NCBI GenBank assembly: GCA_046302815.1
Contig: JBKCHO010000056.1
Location: 1-64,000, forward strand
Reading direction: 5' to 3'
DNA length: 64,000 nt
From: JALRAP01 sp046302815
GTDB taxonomy: Bacteria; Bacteroidota; Bacteroidia; AKYH767-A; OLB10
This document shows positions 1-7,047 of the stretch, piece by piece; the first letter of the stretch is position 1; every line of letters starts with the position of its first letter. The notes beneath the pieces were generated by a model that had not been told where the DNA came from, made no database searches, and was given only the letters and a program-made list of their open reading frames with translations. The position numbers were made by a program, and so were the translations under genes.

Positions 1-545
1 ACCTGTGTGTGGTTCATCAAAGCCTCCAATACCAACTGAACGCTTTTTTCGAACTCAATGTATTTGTTCAGATCCAATGCGATTTCAGCCATCAGCTCTT
101 GTTGCCGCAGATTATACCGAAGCTCCTCTTCGCTTTTTTCAGATAAGGAAATATCTCGCTGTATAGCTATGAAACCATTGTAGTTGCCATTGGCGTCTTT
201 AATGGGCGTAATCTGTAAATCCACCAAAAACTTTTCTCCGTTTTTTCTATAGTTGACAAGATTTACCTGGACATGCTCTTTGTTTTTTAAAGCCTGCGAC
301 ATCCTCTCCAGGGTTTCGGTATCGGATTCAGGTCCTTGCAAAAATTCCTTTGGCTTTTTTCCTGTGATCTCTTGGAGTTGATGTCCGGTCATGGTTTCAA
401 AAGCAGCATTAACCCAAACGATGCAACCTTTATCGTCCGCCACTACTGCGGCGCTTTTCATATTGGCGGCCACTTGTACAAAACAAGATAGGGATCCGTT
501 AATCCCTGATTCAAGTTGCGTTGAATGTTGATTGCTTTGACTCAT
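1..545 (-). CDS. PAS-domain signalling protein, probably a sensor histidine kinase (C-terminal part outside the window)
   Basis: The reading frame opens at the ATG at 545 and stays open to the left edge, giving about 181 residues. Residues of roughly 25-125 form a PAS domain: there is the NAAFETMTGH segment, the GKKPKEFLQGPESD loop and a closing ITPIKDANGNYNGFIAIQRDIS strand. A helical linker follows (LRQQELMAEIALDLNKYIEFE), of the kind that joins a PAS domain to a GAF or second sensory domain in multidomain kinases. The loop resembles the LOV FLQGPETD motif but has no cysteine, so a flavin photoadduct is not expected. The output domain is not in the window, so 'histidine kinase' is inferred from family habit. 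No signal peptide or membrane segment is visible, so the sensed part is probably cytoplasmic. Confidence 0.75.
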   Translation of the reverse strand, partial: MSQSNQHSTQLESGINGSLSCFVQVAANMKSAAVVADDKGCIVWVNAAFETMTGHQLQEITGKKPKEFLQGPESDTETLERMSQALKNKEHVQVNLVNYRKNGEKFLVDLQITPIKDANGNYNGFIAIQRDISLSEKSEEELRYNLRQQELMAEIALDLNKYIEFEKSVQLVLEALMNHTQ

Positions 546-976
546 TTTAAATACTGGATTATTCTTTTAGTACTTGTTTTCAAATCAAGCGCCTAAGGGA
601 TTTCTTTGAAGAATCACATGACTAGGACCATTATATTGCCCGATAAGCAATCGCTTGAACAAATACCCCGACCAAACGACCTTTGGACGGAAGCGGAATC
701 TGTATTGGTAAAATTAGACACCGAACAACATATATAAAATCAAAGCCTAAATTATTTAAGACGGGGTTGATCAATAAGATAATATGTAAAACCAAAAAAG
801 TCACGCGATTTGCGATGAAACTTTACATATATTATTGTTTTTCAACACATTAATCTTTTGCGATCTCTTCCAAAATTATAGGATCAAAACAGCAAATGAT
901 TCGCCAATAAAACCACCGTTGCATATATTAATCGTTTAATTGAAGAGGCTAATCATAACAAAGTCGATTCGTCTGG
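546..976. other. Non-coding gap between a leftward kinase and a rightward secreted protein
   Basis: This divergent spacer of about 430 bases has no convincing open frame. It is AT-rich towards its right end. A TAATTTTG sequence on the minus strand (871-878) fits the Bacteroidota -7 box, but it is more than 300 bases from the kinase start, so I do not assign it. Nothing else recognisable was seen. Confidence 0.5.
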
Positions 977-984
977 TAGCTTTG
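977..984 (+). promoter_or_regulatory. Candidate -7 promoter box (TAGCTTTG) for the lamin-tail gene
   Basis: TAGCTTTG is a full match to the Bacteroidota TAnnTTTG -7 element. It would place the transcript start near 991, giving a very short leader before the ATG codons at 1001 and 1010. No clear -33 TTTG lies at the expected distance, so the assignment rests on the -7 box alone. Confidence 0.4.
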
Positions 985-1000
985 CGAAACCACTTTTCAA

Positions 1001-2701
1001 ATGGCTACTATGAAACTTTTTATTATTTCCATTTTATTTTTCCTTTCCCCTTTTCACCTGTCGGCACAAAGGCTGGTCATATCAGAAATCATGGCCGATC
1101 CTACGCCAACTATTGGCTTGCCCGATGCCGAATTTGTAGAGTTATTCAACGCGAGCGATTCAACCATTCACTTATCCGGATGGACACTGTTCGATGGCAG
1201 CATTAGGTTATTACCTGCCGTTACGATTTCTCCATCGGGTTATCTGTTGGTTTGTGCTATTGCCGATACCGCGGAATTCACTTCCTATGGAGCAATAGCG
1301 GGTGTGAGTGCATTGTCGCTTACAAATTCGGGAGACAAGGTTGCCATTAGAAATCCACAAGGCATTTCAACCGACTCGGTAATCTATAATGATACTTGGT
1401 ATAGGGACTCGGAAAAAATGGGAGGAGGTTGGTCGCTTGAAAAAATGAATCTTGAAATGGAGTGTCAACTTGCTTCGAACTGGTCTGCCTCTGTAAATCC
1501 GAATGGTGGAACACCTGGGTTCACGAATAGCCTGAACGGTTTCTTCGAGGACACCTCTTCCCCGATCCTTATACATGCCTTTGCCATTGATTCCACACAA
1601 GTTGTGTTGGTATTTAATGAACCCATAGACCAAAGCACCATCCAACTAATATCTGATATCAGCCTACCCCAACCACATATAGCAACCAGTGTGAATTGTT
1701 ATGATGAAAGTGGCCAAAAGCTTCTTCTAAAAATATCTCCTCCCATCGCAAAAGGAATGGTTGGCCAATTACAAGTTGCCGAAATGGCTGATTGTTCCGG
1801 AAATTCGATCGCACCATTTGCTTCAACCAAATTCGGTATGTGCGACTCCATCGCAGAAGGTGTCGTTATCAATGAAGTTCTTTTCAACCCACTAGAGGGA
1901 AGTTGTGATTTCATAGAATTATACCATGGAGGATCCAAAACCATTTCACTGATGGATGTCTCTATCGCCTCGGTTTCTCTCGAGTCAGGATTATGGGAGG
2001 ACGCTGTGGAAGTATCACCAGATGTACGGTTTCTTTATCCCGGTGATTTTATGGTAATAAGTGAATGTCCGGAAAGCGTAAAAAACCAATACCGATCCTC
2101 CTTCCCATTCGGTTTTCAGGAATCGCGCGATTTGCCTTCCATGAATGTGGATGAAGGGAAAGTTGTCTTGTTTCATGATGGCACTCCACTGGATAGCATT
2201 TATTATAACGAAGATTTTCACTTCGAACTTTTATTGGATCGCAAAGGCGTCTCCTTGGAAAAAACACATCCAGACCGAAACCCCATGGAGCCGACCACCT
2301 GGCATTCGGCATCAGAAACATCCGGTGGCGCTACACCCGGCTTGATAAATTCGCAATTCACTGAAATGGGAAACAGTTTGCATGTGATAGACCTTTTTCC
2401 CGAAATTTTTTCCCCCGACAACGATGGATACAATGATGTGATCACCTTTTTTTTCAAAGATGGCGTTCCAGGAACCATCACCAACATGGCTATTTACAAC
2501 AAAAAAGGAGCAACCGTTTTCACCCATCGTAAAAACAAATTGCTTTCAACCCAAGACTATTTCAGTTGGAATGGAATAAACGATTCAGGGGAGCTATCTC
2601 CTCCTGGCGTATACATCGCCGTCGTTGAAGTTTACACACTTGAAGGGGAAACCCTCATTGAAAAGCTGGGATTTGTGTTGGCAAAAAATTGGGAAAGGTA
2701 A
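1001..2701 (+). CDS. Secreted lamin-tail-domain protein with FlgD/CHU_C-like C-terminus
   Basis: The 566-residue product begins with a signal peptide (KLFIISILFFLSPFHLSAQ). A second in-frame ATG at 1010 gives a tighter signal peptide and is an equally good start. A lamin-tail domain follows (about 23-160, with ISEIMADPTP and EFVELFNAS), then an Ig-like region, a second lamin-tail-like block opening with VVINEVLFNP (about 285-440), and a C-terminal beta domain (FSPDNDGYNDV to the end) related to FlgD-Ig and gliding-associated C-terminal domains. This lamin-tail, Ig, lamin-tail, C-terminal architecture is typical of exported surface proteins in this phylum. The molecular function is unknown; attachment to the cell surface or secretion is the likely fate. 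It ends one base before the convergent dioxygenase gene, with no room for a separate terminator. Confidence 0.8.
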   Translation: MATMKLFIISILFFLSPFHLSAQRLVISEIMADPTPTIGLPDAEFVELFNASDSTIHLSGWTLFDGSIRLLPAVTISPSGYLLVCAIADTAEFTSYGAIAGVSALSLTNSGDKVAIRNPQGISTDSVIYNDTWYRDSEKMGGGWSLEKMNLEMECQLASNWSASVNPNGGTPGFTNSLNGFFEDTSSPILIHAFAIDSTQVVLVFNEPIDQSTIQLISDISLPQPHIATSVNCYDESGQKLLLKISPPIAKGMVGQLQVAEMADCSGNSIAPFASTKFGMCDSIAEGVVINEVLFNPLEGSCDFIELYHGGSKTISLMDVSIASVSLESGLWEDAVEVSPDVRFLYPGDFMVISECPESVKNQYRSSFPFGFQESRDLPSMNVDEGKVVLFHDGTPLDSIYYNEDFHFELLLDRKGVSLEKTHPDRNPMEPTTWHSASETSGGATPGLINSQFTEMGNSLHVIDLFPEIFSPDNDGYNDVITFFFKDGVPGTITNMAIYNKKGATVFTHRKNKLLSTQDYFSWNGINDSGELSPPGVYIAVVEVYTLEGETLIEKLGFVLAKNWER

Positions 2702-2702
2702 A

Positions 2703-3590
2703 TCAACCTATTCGAACAGATGTCATGGTCAAGGAACCGGCCAAAGCCTTGTCGTTGAAAAGTGATACATCATCCTTGCTGTCTTGTAAAGCCAAAGCAT
2801 ATAACAGCGGGACATAGTGCTCTGGCGTTGGAATAGCCAAATCAAAGGCCTTGCCTTGAGATTTGAAATCTATTAGCAAACGGTGGTTTTTGGATAAAAT
2901 ATATTGCTTCATCAACTGAGATGCCTCCTGCGCCCAATCATAAGCATATCCAACTTGATTCATTTTGTCCCAGGCTACCAAACCTAGATTATGAACCATA
3001 TTGCCACTACCTATGATGAGTATGCCTTTGCTACGCAACGAGAATAGCTCGCGGGCGAGGTCATAATGGTATTGAGGCGTCTGAAATCGATCTATGCTCA
3101 TTTGCAACACAGGGATGTTCGCCTGTGGGTACAAATGCTTTATTACGCTCCACGCGCCATGGTCGAGACCCCAATGCTCGTTGTCCAATTCTACAGAAGA
3201 TTTTTGAACAGTAGCTTTTACTTCCTGTGCGATAGACGGGCTTCCTGGCGCTGGATATTGCACCGCAAATAGCTCTTTCGGGAAACCACCAAAATCATGG
3301 ATGGTGCGAGGCTGTTCCATGGCGGTAACAAAAGTGCCACGGGTTTCCCAATGGGCGGATATGCAAAGAATGGCCCTAGGCTCAGGAATGGTTTTTGCGA
3401 CAGCCCTAAAGCCTCTTACGAATTCGTTTTCTTCAATGGCATTCATGGGACTGCCATGTCCCAAAAATAGAACAGGCATCCGCTGTGTAGATGAAAGCGT
3501 ATTGGTGATTTGATGCAATCCATGCAAATTCATCGCGGAAGTGCTTAAAGGCAATGCTGCCATCCATTTGATAAAATCCTTACGGTGCAT
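2703..3590 (-). CDS. ygiD: DODA-type extradiol ring-opening dioxygenase (4,5-DOPA dioxygenase, YgiD family)
   Basis: The 295-residue product matches the class III extradiol dioxygenase family. The LFLGHGSPMNAI segment near residue 43 carries a metal-binding histidine; ISAHWETRG, DNEHWGLDHGAW and GSGNMVHNL carry further conserved histidines of the fold. Related enzymes open the ring of catechols such as L-DOPA using ferrous iron or zinc. The first 20 residues (MHRKDFIKWMAAL) are an extension found in many Bacteroidota homologues; it resembles a weak export signal, so the compartment is uncertain. The physiological substrate cannot be read from the neighbours. It is convergent with the lamin-tail gene. 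Family assignment is firm, substrate is not. Confidence 0.85.
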   Translation of the reverse strand: MHRKDFIKWMAALPLSTSAMNLHGLHQITNTLSSTQRMPVLFLGHGSPMNAIEENEFVRGFRAVAKTIPEPRAILCISAHWETRGTFVTAMEQPRTIHDFGGFPKELFAVQYPAPGSPSIAQEVKATVQKSSVELDNEHWGLDHGAWSVIKHLYPQANIPVLQMSIDRFQTPQYHYDLARELFSLRSKGILIIGSGNMVHNLGLVAWDKMNQVGYAYDWAQEASQLMKQYILSKNHRLLIDFKSQGKAFDLAIPTPEHYVPLLYALALQDSKDDVSLFNDKALAGSLTMTSVRIG

Positions 3591-3616
3591 AGAACAAAAA
3601 TATGGCTACAGATTTA

Positions 3617-3739
3617 TCATCGGGCAACAATCACCTTTTTAAAAAGTTTGCTTTCTCCGTTTACAAATTGAATCTGATACCAACCACTTGAAACAAAAGA
3701 AATATCAGTCGAGCATTCATCTTCGTCGTGGGGGCATGG
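3617..3739 (-). pseudogene. Remnant of a T9SS type A sorting tail
   Basis: On the minus strand, between an in-frame stop at 3740-3742 and a stop at 3617-3619, a 40-residue frame ends in SGWYQIQFVNGESKLFKKVIVAR. That is the typical last strand pair of a type A T9SS C-terminal domain (GxYxIxF, then KKVIVxR). No start codon and no upstream passenger domain exist; the frame is closed just upstream. I read it as the 3' relic of a secreted-protein gene lost by deletion or decay. It lies just upstream of the ygiD start and is not joined to it. Confidence 0.6.
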
Positions 3740-3963
3740 TCATTTTTTCCTGCTCTTTCTCAGGCACGGACAAACCATCTTATATACTTTTTACCCAACT
3801 GTTTTGATGGTTAACCAAATTTCGGATTCAGGCTTCTTTAGATTGTGTATTTTTAGTGTAACATCATATAGCAGATATGCTATATGGCCACCGGGGTCCC
3901 CATCCCTTCATGGCTGATAACATCTTCTTAATTAAAGAAGGAACCGTTTTAGATTTGGTTTGT

Positions 3964-3992
3964 AATCCCGGCCCCGTTGCCGGGATTTTTTT
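3964..3992 (+). terminator. Rho-independent terminator (plus strand)
   Basis: A perfect 9-bp stem, AATCCCGGC pairing with GCCGGGATT around a 6-base loop, is followed by a run of T. It is oriented rightward. No coding gene lies directly upstream on that strand, which suggests an untranslated transcript. Confidence 0.8.
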
Positions 3993-3999
3993 AAATAAA

Positions 4000-4026
4000 A
4001 ACTCCGCGGAATTACGGTTCCGCGGA
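4000..4026 (-). terminator. Rho-independent terminator of the small membrane-protein gene (minus strand)
   Basis: A perfect stem TTCCGCGGA pairs with TCCGCGGAA around a short loop. Read on the minus strand it is followed by GTTTTTATTT. It sits about 20 bases after the stop codon of the leftward 60-residue gene and faces the preceding rightward terminator. Confidence 0.75.
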
Positions 4027-4046
4027 ATAACCAAATGAAACAAAAA

Positions 4047-4229
4047 TCAGGAGTTGTTTGCCTTGGGTTTCATCGTAAGCATATAAAAAACGACGATTCC
4101 AAGGATAGTCATAATGAATGATGCTATCATCATAATTCCAGGCTCCTCATGAGAAAGGAAAGCGCGCCTAAAAGGAAATACGATGATAAAAAAGGCGAGT
4201 AATACAGCAGAGATTCTTCTATAAGTCAT
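4047..4229 (-). CDS. Small two-helix membrane protein of unknown function
   Basis: The 60-residue product has two hydrophobic segments: about 6-24 (ISAVLLAFFIIVFPFRRAF) and about 33-52 (MMIASFIMTILGIVVFYML). It ends in a charged tail (MKPKANNS). No cysteine, no lipobox and no family motif is recognised. A strong terminator directly follows the stop, which supports its being a real single-gene transcription unit. Function unknown. Confidence 0.6.
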   Translation of the reverse strand: MTYRRISAVLLAFFIIVFPFRRAFLSHEEPGIMMIASFIMTILGIVVFYMLTMKPKANNS

Positions 4230-4450
4230 GGCTATTGTAGTTTTTGATTTTGATGACCGAAAGTTATCCTTGTTTCACTCTTCAAGCCCCTGACATAGGT
4301 CAGCAGACAAACATGATTCTTATCAATTAAAGCTGAAAGGCCTCCTCATACCATTAAACGAGCAATTCACCCAATAAAAGAAGCTATTTGCCAAATTGCA
4401 CACATTCCCCCTCCGCTAGGCGGTAATTTGCCATCATACAAACACACACA

Positions 4451-4714
4451 ATGAGCCAACATCTAACAGCAGCAGAGTTCAACCTATTAAGCAACGACGA
4501 AAAATCATGGCATCTTTGGCACGGTGCCGAGTTTTTGATGGCTTACCGAACAGATTCGCACAGAGTAAACCTGTTCCACCTCAACAACTATTACATTGAA
4601 TTGTGGTACAACACCACAGAAAACCGAATCGATAAAATTTTTGCTTTTCGCTCGCTGGAGTTGTTGGATCCCTTTCTCCGCTATATTGAACTCGATGCAC
4701 CCGTATTAAAATGA
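4451..4714 (+). CDS. Small hypothetical protein, apparent paralogue of the gene at 5659-5904
   Basis: The 87-residue product has no signal peptide or membrane segment. Its core (AEFLMAYRTDSHRVNLFHL, YYIELWYN, RIDKIFAF) lines up with the core of the 81-residue protein about 1 kb downstream (GNFIALRKHRDNTCALYEL, KYVEVVVS, VIKRIGFV). The shared pattern is one helix, a three-strand hairpin-like region and a final helix. Bacteroidota genomes often carry strings of such small soluble proteins; no function is known. It is followed by a strong terminator and so is probably monocistronic. Confidence 0.65.
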   Translation: MSQHLTAAEFNLLSNDEKSWHLWHGAEFLMAYRTDSHRVNLFHLNNYYIELWYNTTENRIDKIFAFRSLELLDPFLRYIELDAPVLK

Positions 4715-4735
4715 TACAACCCTATTAACATGAAT

Positions 4736-4765
4736 AAAAAAGGCGCCTTTTCAGGCGCCTTTTTT
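4736..4765 (+). terminator. Rho-independent terminator (can act in both directions)
   Basis: AAAAAAGGCGCC pairs perfectly with GGCGCCTTTTTT around a 6-base loop. It lies about 20 bases after the 87-residue gene. Confidence 0.85.
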
Positions 4766-4896
4766 ATTATTCATCACCACAACGGTTTTCGAATAATTTG
4801 CCTGAAAAACAGCTTTTTAAATCCCATCGATAAATTTTGGCACGGGTTTGGATTATGTGTAGTCATGTTTAACCCTAAATCATGGAGGACTGCAAA

Positions 4897-5610
4897 ATGA
4901 AAAAAGCACTACTTATCATCGCCTTGCTCTTCACCTCCGCGCACATACACGCATCACACGCGGGGTCGGAGCTAAACATTCGAATCATGGACAACTCCTG
5001 GTTCACCGTATTAATGGATGGTCAATCATTCAACGAGCCCGTTACACGCTTTCACTTGGATAACATTATGCCAGGTCGACACCATTTAACCATAACTAAA
5101 GTGGGCAGCAGATCCCACCATGGGATGGGAGCCATTAGACACCATGTTGTTTTTAGCGGCTTTGTGGATATTCCCGCATCATCTCGGTTGAAAGCGGTTG
5201 TAGATCGTGCAAACCGATTTAGAATAAACCGTATCGAACCCCTGATAGTCCACCATGTACCAATAGTAACTTCACCTTCTTGCCATGCGCCCATACCAGC
5301 TGCATGTGCTCCTGCCGCTCAGTATCACATGGACGATTACGCATTTGATGGATTAATGGGAACTCTACGGGGTATGCATTTCGAAAGTAGCAGGATGTCG
5401 GTGGTCAGGAATGCGGTTTATTCAAACCATTTCTCTGCTCGCCAAGTAGCCGAACTAATGAGCGCCATGACCTTTGACTCATCACGATTGGAAGTAGCCA
5501 AACTAGCATACGGAAAGACCGTCGACAAGGAGAATTACTGGCTGGTGTATGATCTCTTCACCTTTGAAAGCAGTATCGTTGAACTGAACCAATATATAAA
5601 CAGAGCCTGA
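4897..5610 (+). CDS. DUF4476-domain exported protein
   Basis: The 237-residue product has a signal peptide (KKALLIIALLFTSAHIHA) and a histidine-rich middle (residues about 50-150, many HH pairs). Its C-terminal half is a DUF4476 domain: repeated FESSRMSVV, FSARQVAELMSAMTFDSSRLEVAKLAYGKTVDKENY and LFTFESSIVELNQYI units, which form helical repeats in this family. The function of DUF4476 is not known. I chose the ATG at 4897 over the one at 4882 because GGAGGA lies 7 bases upstream of it and the upstream ATG would overlap that Shine-Dalgarno-like sequence. The protein is probably periplasmic or surface-exposed. The histidine richness could mean metal binding, which is a guess. Confidence 0.8.
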   Translation: MKKALLIIALLFTSAHIHASHAGSELNIRIMDNSWFTVLMDGQSFNEPVTRFHLDNIMPGRHHLTITKVGSRSHHGMGAIRHHVVFSGFVDIPASSRLKAVVDRANRFRINRIEPLIVHHVPIVTSPSCHAPIPAACAPAAQYHMDDYAFDGLMGTLRGMHFESSRMSVVRNAVYSNHFSARQVAELMSAMTFDSSRLEVAKLAYGKTVDKENYWLVYDLFTFESSIVELNQYINRA

Positions 5611-5634
5611 CCCGTAAGTCGGACTTGATCAACG

Positions 5635-5660
5635 AAGCGGACCCGTAAGTCCGCTTTTTT
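5635..5660 (+). terminator. Rho-independent terminator after the DUF4476 gene
   Basis: AAGCGGAC pairs with GTCCGCTT around CCGTAA and is followed by T residues. The segment GACCCGTAAGTC occurs twice, at about 5609 and 5640, so the terminator seems to have arisen by, or been copied into, a short duplication. Confidence 0.75.
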
Positions 5661-5904
5661 AATTTTGAAAAAAGAGATTCACCGATTGCTTCTTTACATA
5701 AGTAGCCAACCTGTTGGTGTCATCTACAAACCCGATCCTCTTTATGACCTTGTTTGATACAACCACCTCTACATACTTCCCATACAATTCATACAGGGCG
5801 CAGGTGTTGTCGCGATGTTTTCGCAATGCGATGAAGTTACCTTCTTCTAACAATAGTTCGGCCCTCGTCTCGAGGTCTTCCGAAAGAAATTTTCCTATAT
5901 CCAT
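5659..5904 (-). CDS. Small hypothetical protein, apparent paralogue of the gene at 4451-4714
   Basis: The 81-residue soluble product (LLLEEGNFIALRKH, KYVEVVVSNKVIKRIGFV) shares its strand and helix pattern and several residues with the 87-residue protein on the other side of the DUF4476 gene. A good Shine-Dalgarno sequence, AGGAGG, lies 5 bases before its ATG, which supports expression. Its stop abuts the DUF4476 terminator, which can serve this gene from the opposite side. Function unknown. Confidence 0.65.
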   Translation of the reverse strand: MDIGKFLSEDLETRAELLLEEGNFIALRKHRDNTCALYELYGKYVEVVVSNKVIKRIGFVDDTNRLATYVKKQSVNLFFQN

Positions 5905-6086
5905 AATGCCTCCTTTTACCGTGAGCCCACAGAATTGTTATGAAAAACTAAGGCAAAACCTTACATAATAACGGCAAGCTTGTTTTCATTAGAACTACAT
6001 TAGCCCCTTAACAATCAGAGAATTATTTAAACCAGGCGTTGTTGAAAATTGGTTTTTTTCGGGAAGATTTACCGATTAATGCGTGG

Positions 6087-6094
6087 TAATTTTG
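6087..6094 (+). promoter_or_regulatory. Candidate -7 promoter box (TAATTTTG)
   Basis: A full TAnnTTTG match lies 22 bases before the ATG at 6117. No convincing -33 box is seen. Confidence 0.4.
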
Positions 6095-6116
6095 TTACAA
6101 ATTCCCTTATACAACC

Positions 6117-6722
6117 ATGATTAAATCCAAATATTTTGCTTTTACACTCCTTCTGCTCTCCATTCTGAGCATCTCCTGCTCCTTTGAAAAGAGGCTCTAT
6201 AATAGAGGTTACCATATAGATTGGGTCTCAAAAAACCGTTCGGTTATTATTCCAACACAAACAATAGAAGATAGAGGGGGAAGTCGGACAAGCGATTCGT
6301 TATCCTACCAAACTTTAAACAACTTGCCGACACAACGAGAAAATGTTTTCTTTAAGAAAGAGGCTAAAACAGCCATGTCGGTTGATTACGATACTCCTGT
6401 ATATGCGCAATCGGCGCCTGCTTTAATTGCCACCCCTACACCCATGTCGAAGGTCATCAATACCATGGGGCCACCGGCAAGCCAAACGCAGTTAATAACT
6501 GCAGACCTTTTGCCTAAAAACAAAAAGCTAGTAAGAAAATTCCTTCGTAACACAGATGACGATCAACTTCTGCTAGTCATTCTTGCCTTGCTATTGCCAC
6601 CACTATCGATGTATATGTATGAGGGGAATCGGTGGACCGACAAATGCACCTTAAACCTTGTCTTGACTATCTTATGTTGGGTACCAGGGGTGGTACATGC
6701 ATTATTGACAATATTAGACTAA
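6117..6722 (+). CDS. Lipoprotein with C-terminal YqaE/Pmp3-like membrane domain
   Basis: The 201-residue product starts with a lipoprotein signal (LLSILSISC, predicted lipidated cysteine near residue 21). A low-complexity, proline- and threonine-rich middle follows (about 50-140). The last 55 residues (LLLVILALLLPPLSMYMY to GVVHALLTIL) match the two-helix YqaE/Pmp3 proteolipid domain with its LPPL and W.PG.VHAL signatures. Free-standing Pmp3 proteins are about 55 residues long and stabilise membrane potential under stress. Here the domain is joined to a lipid-anchored leader, a layout known from Bacteroidota. It is followed 7 bases later by the DUF2752 gene. Confidence 0.75.
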   Translation: MIKSKYFAFTLLLLSILSISCSFEKRLYNRGYHIDWVSKNRSVIIPTQTIEDRGGSRTSDSLSYQTLNNLPTQRENVFFKKEAKTAMSVDYDTPVYAQSAPALIATPTPMSKVINTMGPPASQTQLITADLLPKNKKLVRKFLRNTDDDQLLLVILALLLPPLSMYMYEGNRWTDKCTLNLVLTILCWVPGVVHALLTILD

Positions 6723-6729
6723 CCTTCAA

Positions 6730-7041
6730 TTGAAAAAGAAGCATAAAGGCGTGTTCTTGATTTTTGTTGCGATAAGTCCTTTATGTTTGTTGATTTTACC
6801 CATTGATTATTTCGATCGCGGAGACTCCATTTGCATATACAATTCATTAACTGAAATCAACTGCCTGGGTTGTGGCCTCACAAGAGGCATAATGCACTTA
6901 ATACATTTGGATTTCAAAGGAGCGTGGGACTATTCCCCTTTGTCAATTATTATATTTCCCTGCTTAGTCATGATATGGCTACATGTTGTGGGGAAAATTT
7001 TTAACAAGAGCATTTTTCCTTTTTTCGAAAAATTGTATTGA
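6730..7041 (+). CDS. DUF2752 membrane protein
   Basis: The 103-residue product starts at TTG, eight bases after the previous stop. It has about three hydrophobic segments (about 7-25, 45-55, 70-90). It shows the DUF2752 signature CLGCGLTRG near residue 46, followed by the HLDFKGAWDYSPL segment that marks the family. The biochemical role of DUF2752 is unknown; the CxxCG..R motif is strictly conserved and may bind metal or be redox active. It is probably co-transcribed with the YqaE-like lipoprotein gene. It ends convergently 6 bases from lysS. Confidence 0.75.
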   Translation: MKKKHKGVFLIFVAISPLCLLILPIDYFDRGDSICIYNSLTEINCLGCGLTRGIMHLIHLDFKGAWDYSPLSIIIFPCLVMIWLHVVGKIFNKSIFPFFEKLY

Positions 7042-7047
7042 GCTGCT

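Larger units (their letters stand above)
3740..4046. other. Non-coding stretch with two back-to-back hairpin terminators and a possible small RNA
   Basis: No gene-like frame is visible. On the plus strand there are an ATAGCA/TGCTAT inverted repeat near 3870, a GGGGTCCCC palindrome near 3893, and a strong terminator at 3964-3992. No plus-strand gene precedes that terminator, so the stretch from about 3840 to 3992 may be a short untranslated transcript. The right-hand hairpin serves the leftward small-membrane-protein gene. Confidence 0.4.

Noticed and set aside
3595..3602. TATTTTTG -7-like box just before ygiD (minus strand)
   Set aside because: It is only 4 bases from the start codon, so a transcript would begin inside the gene; probably chance.
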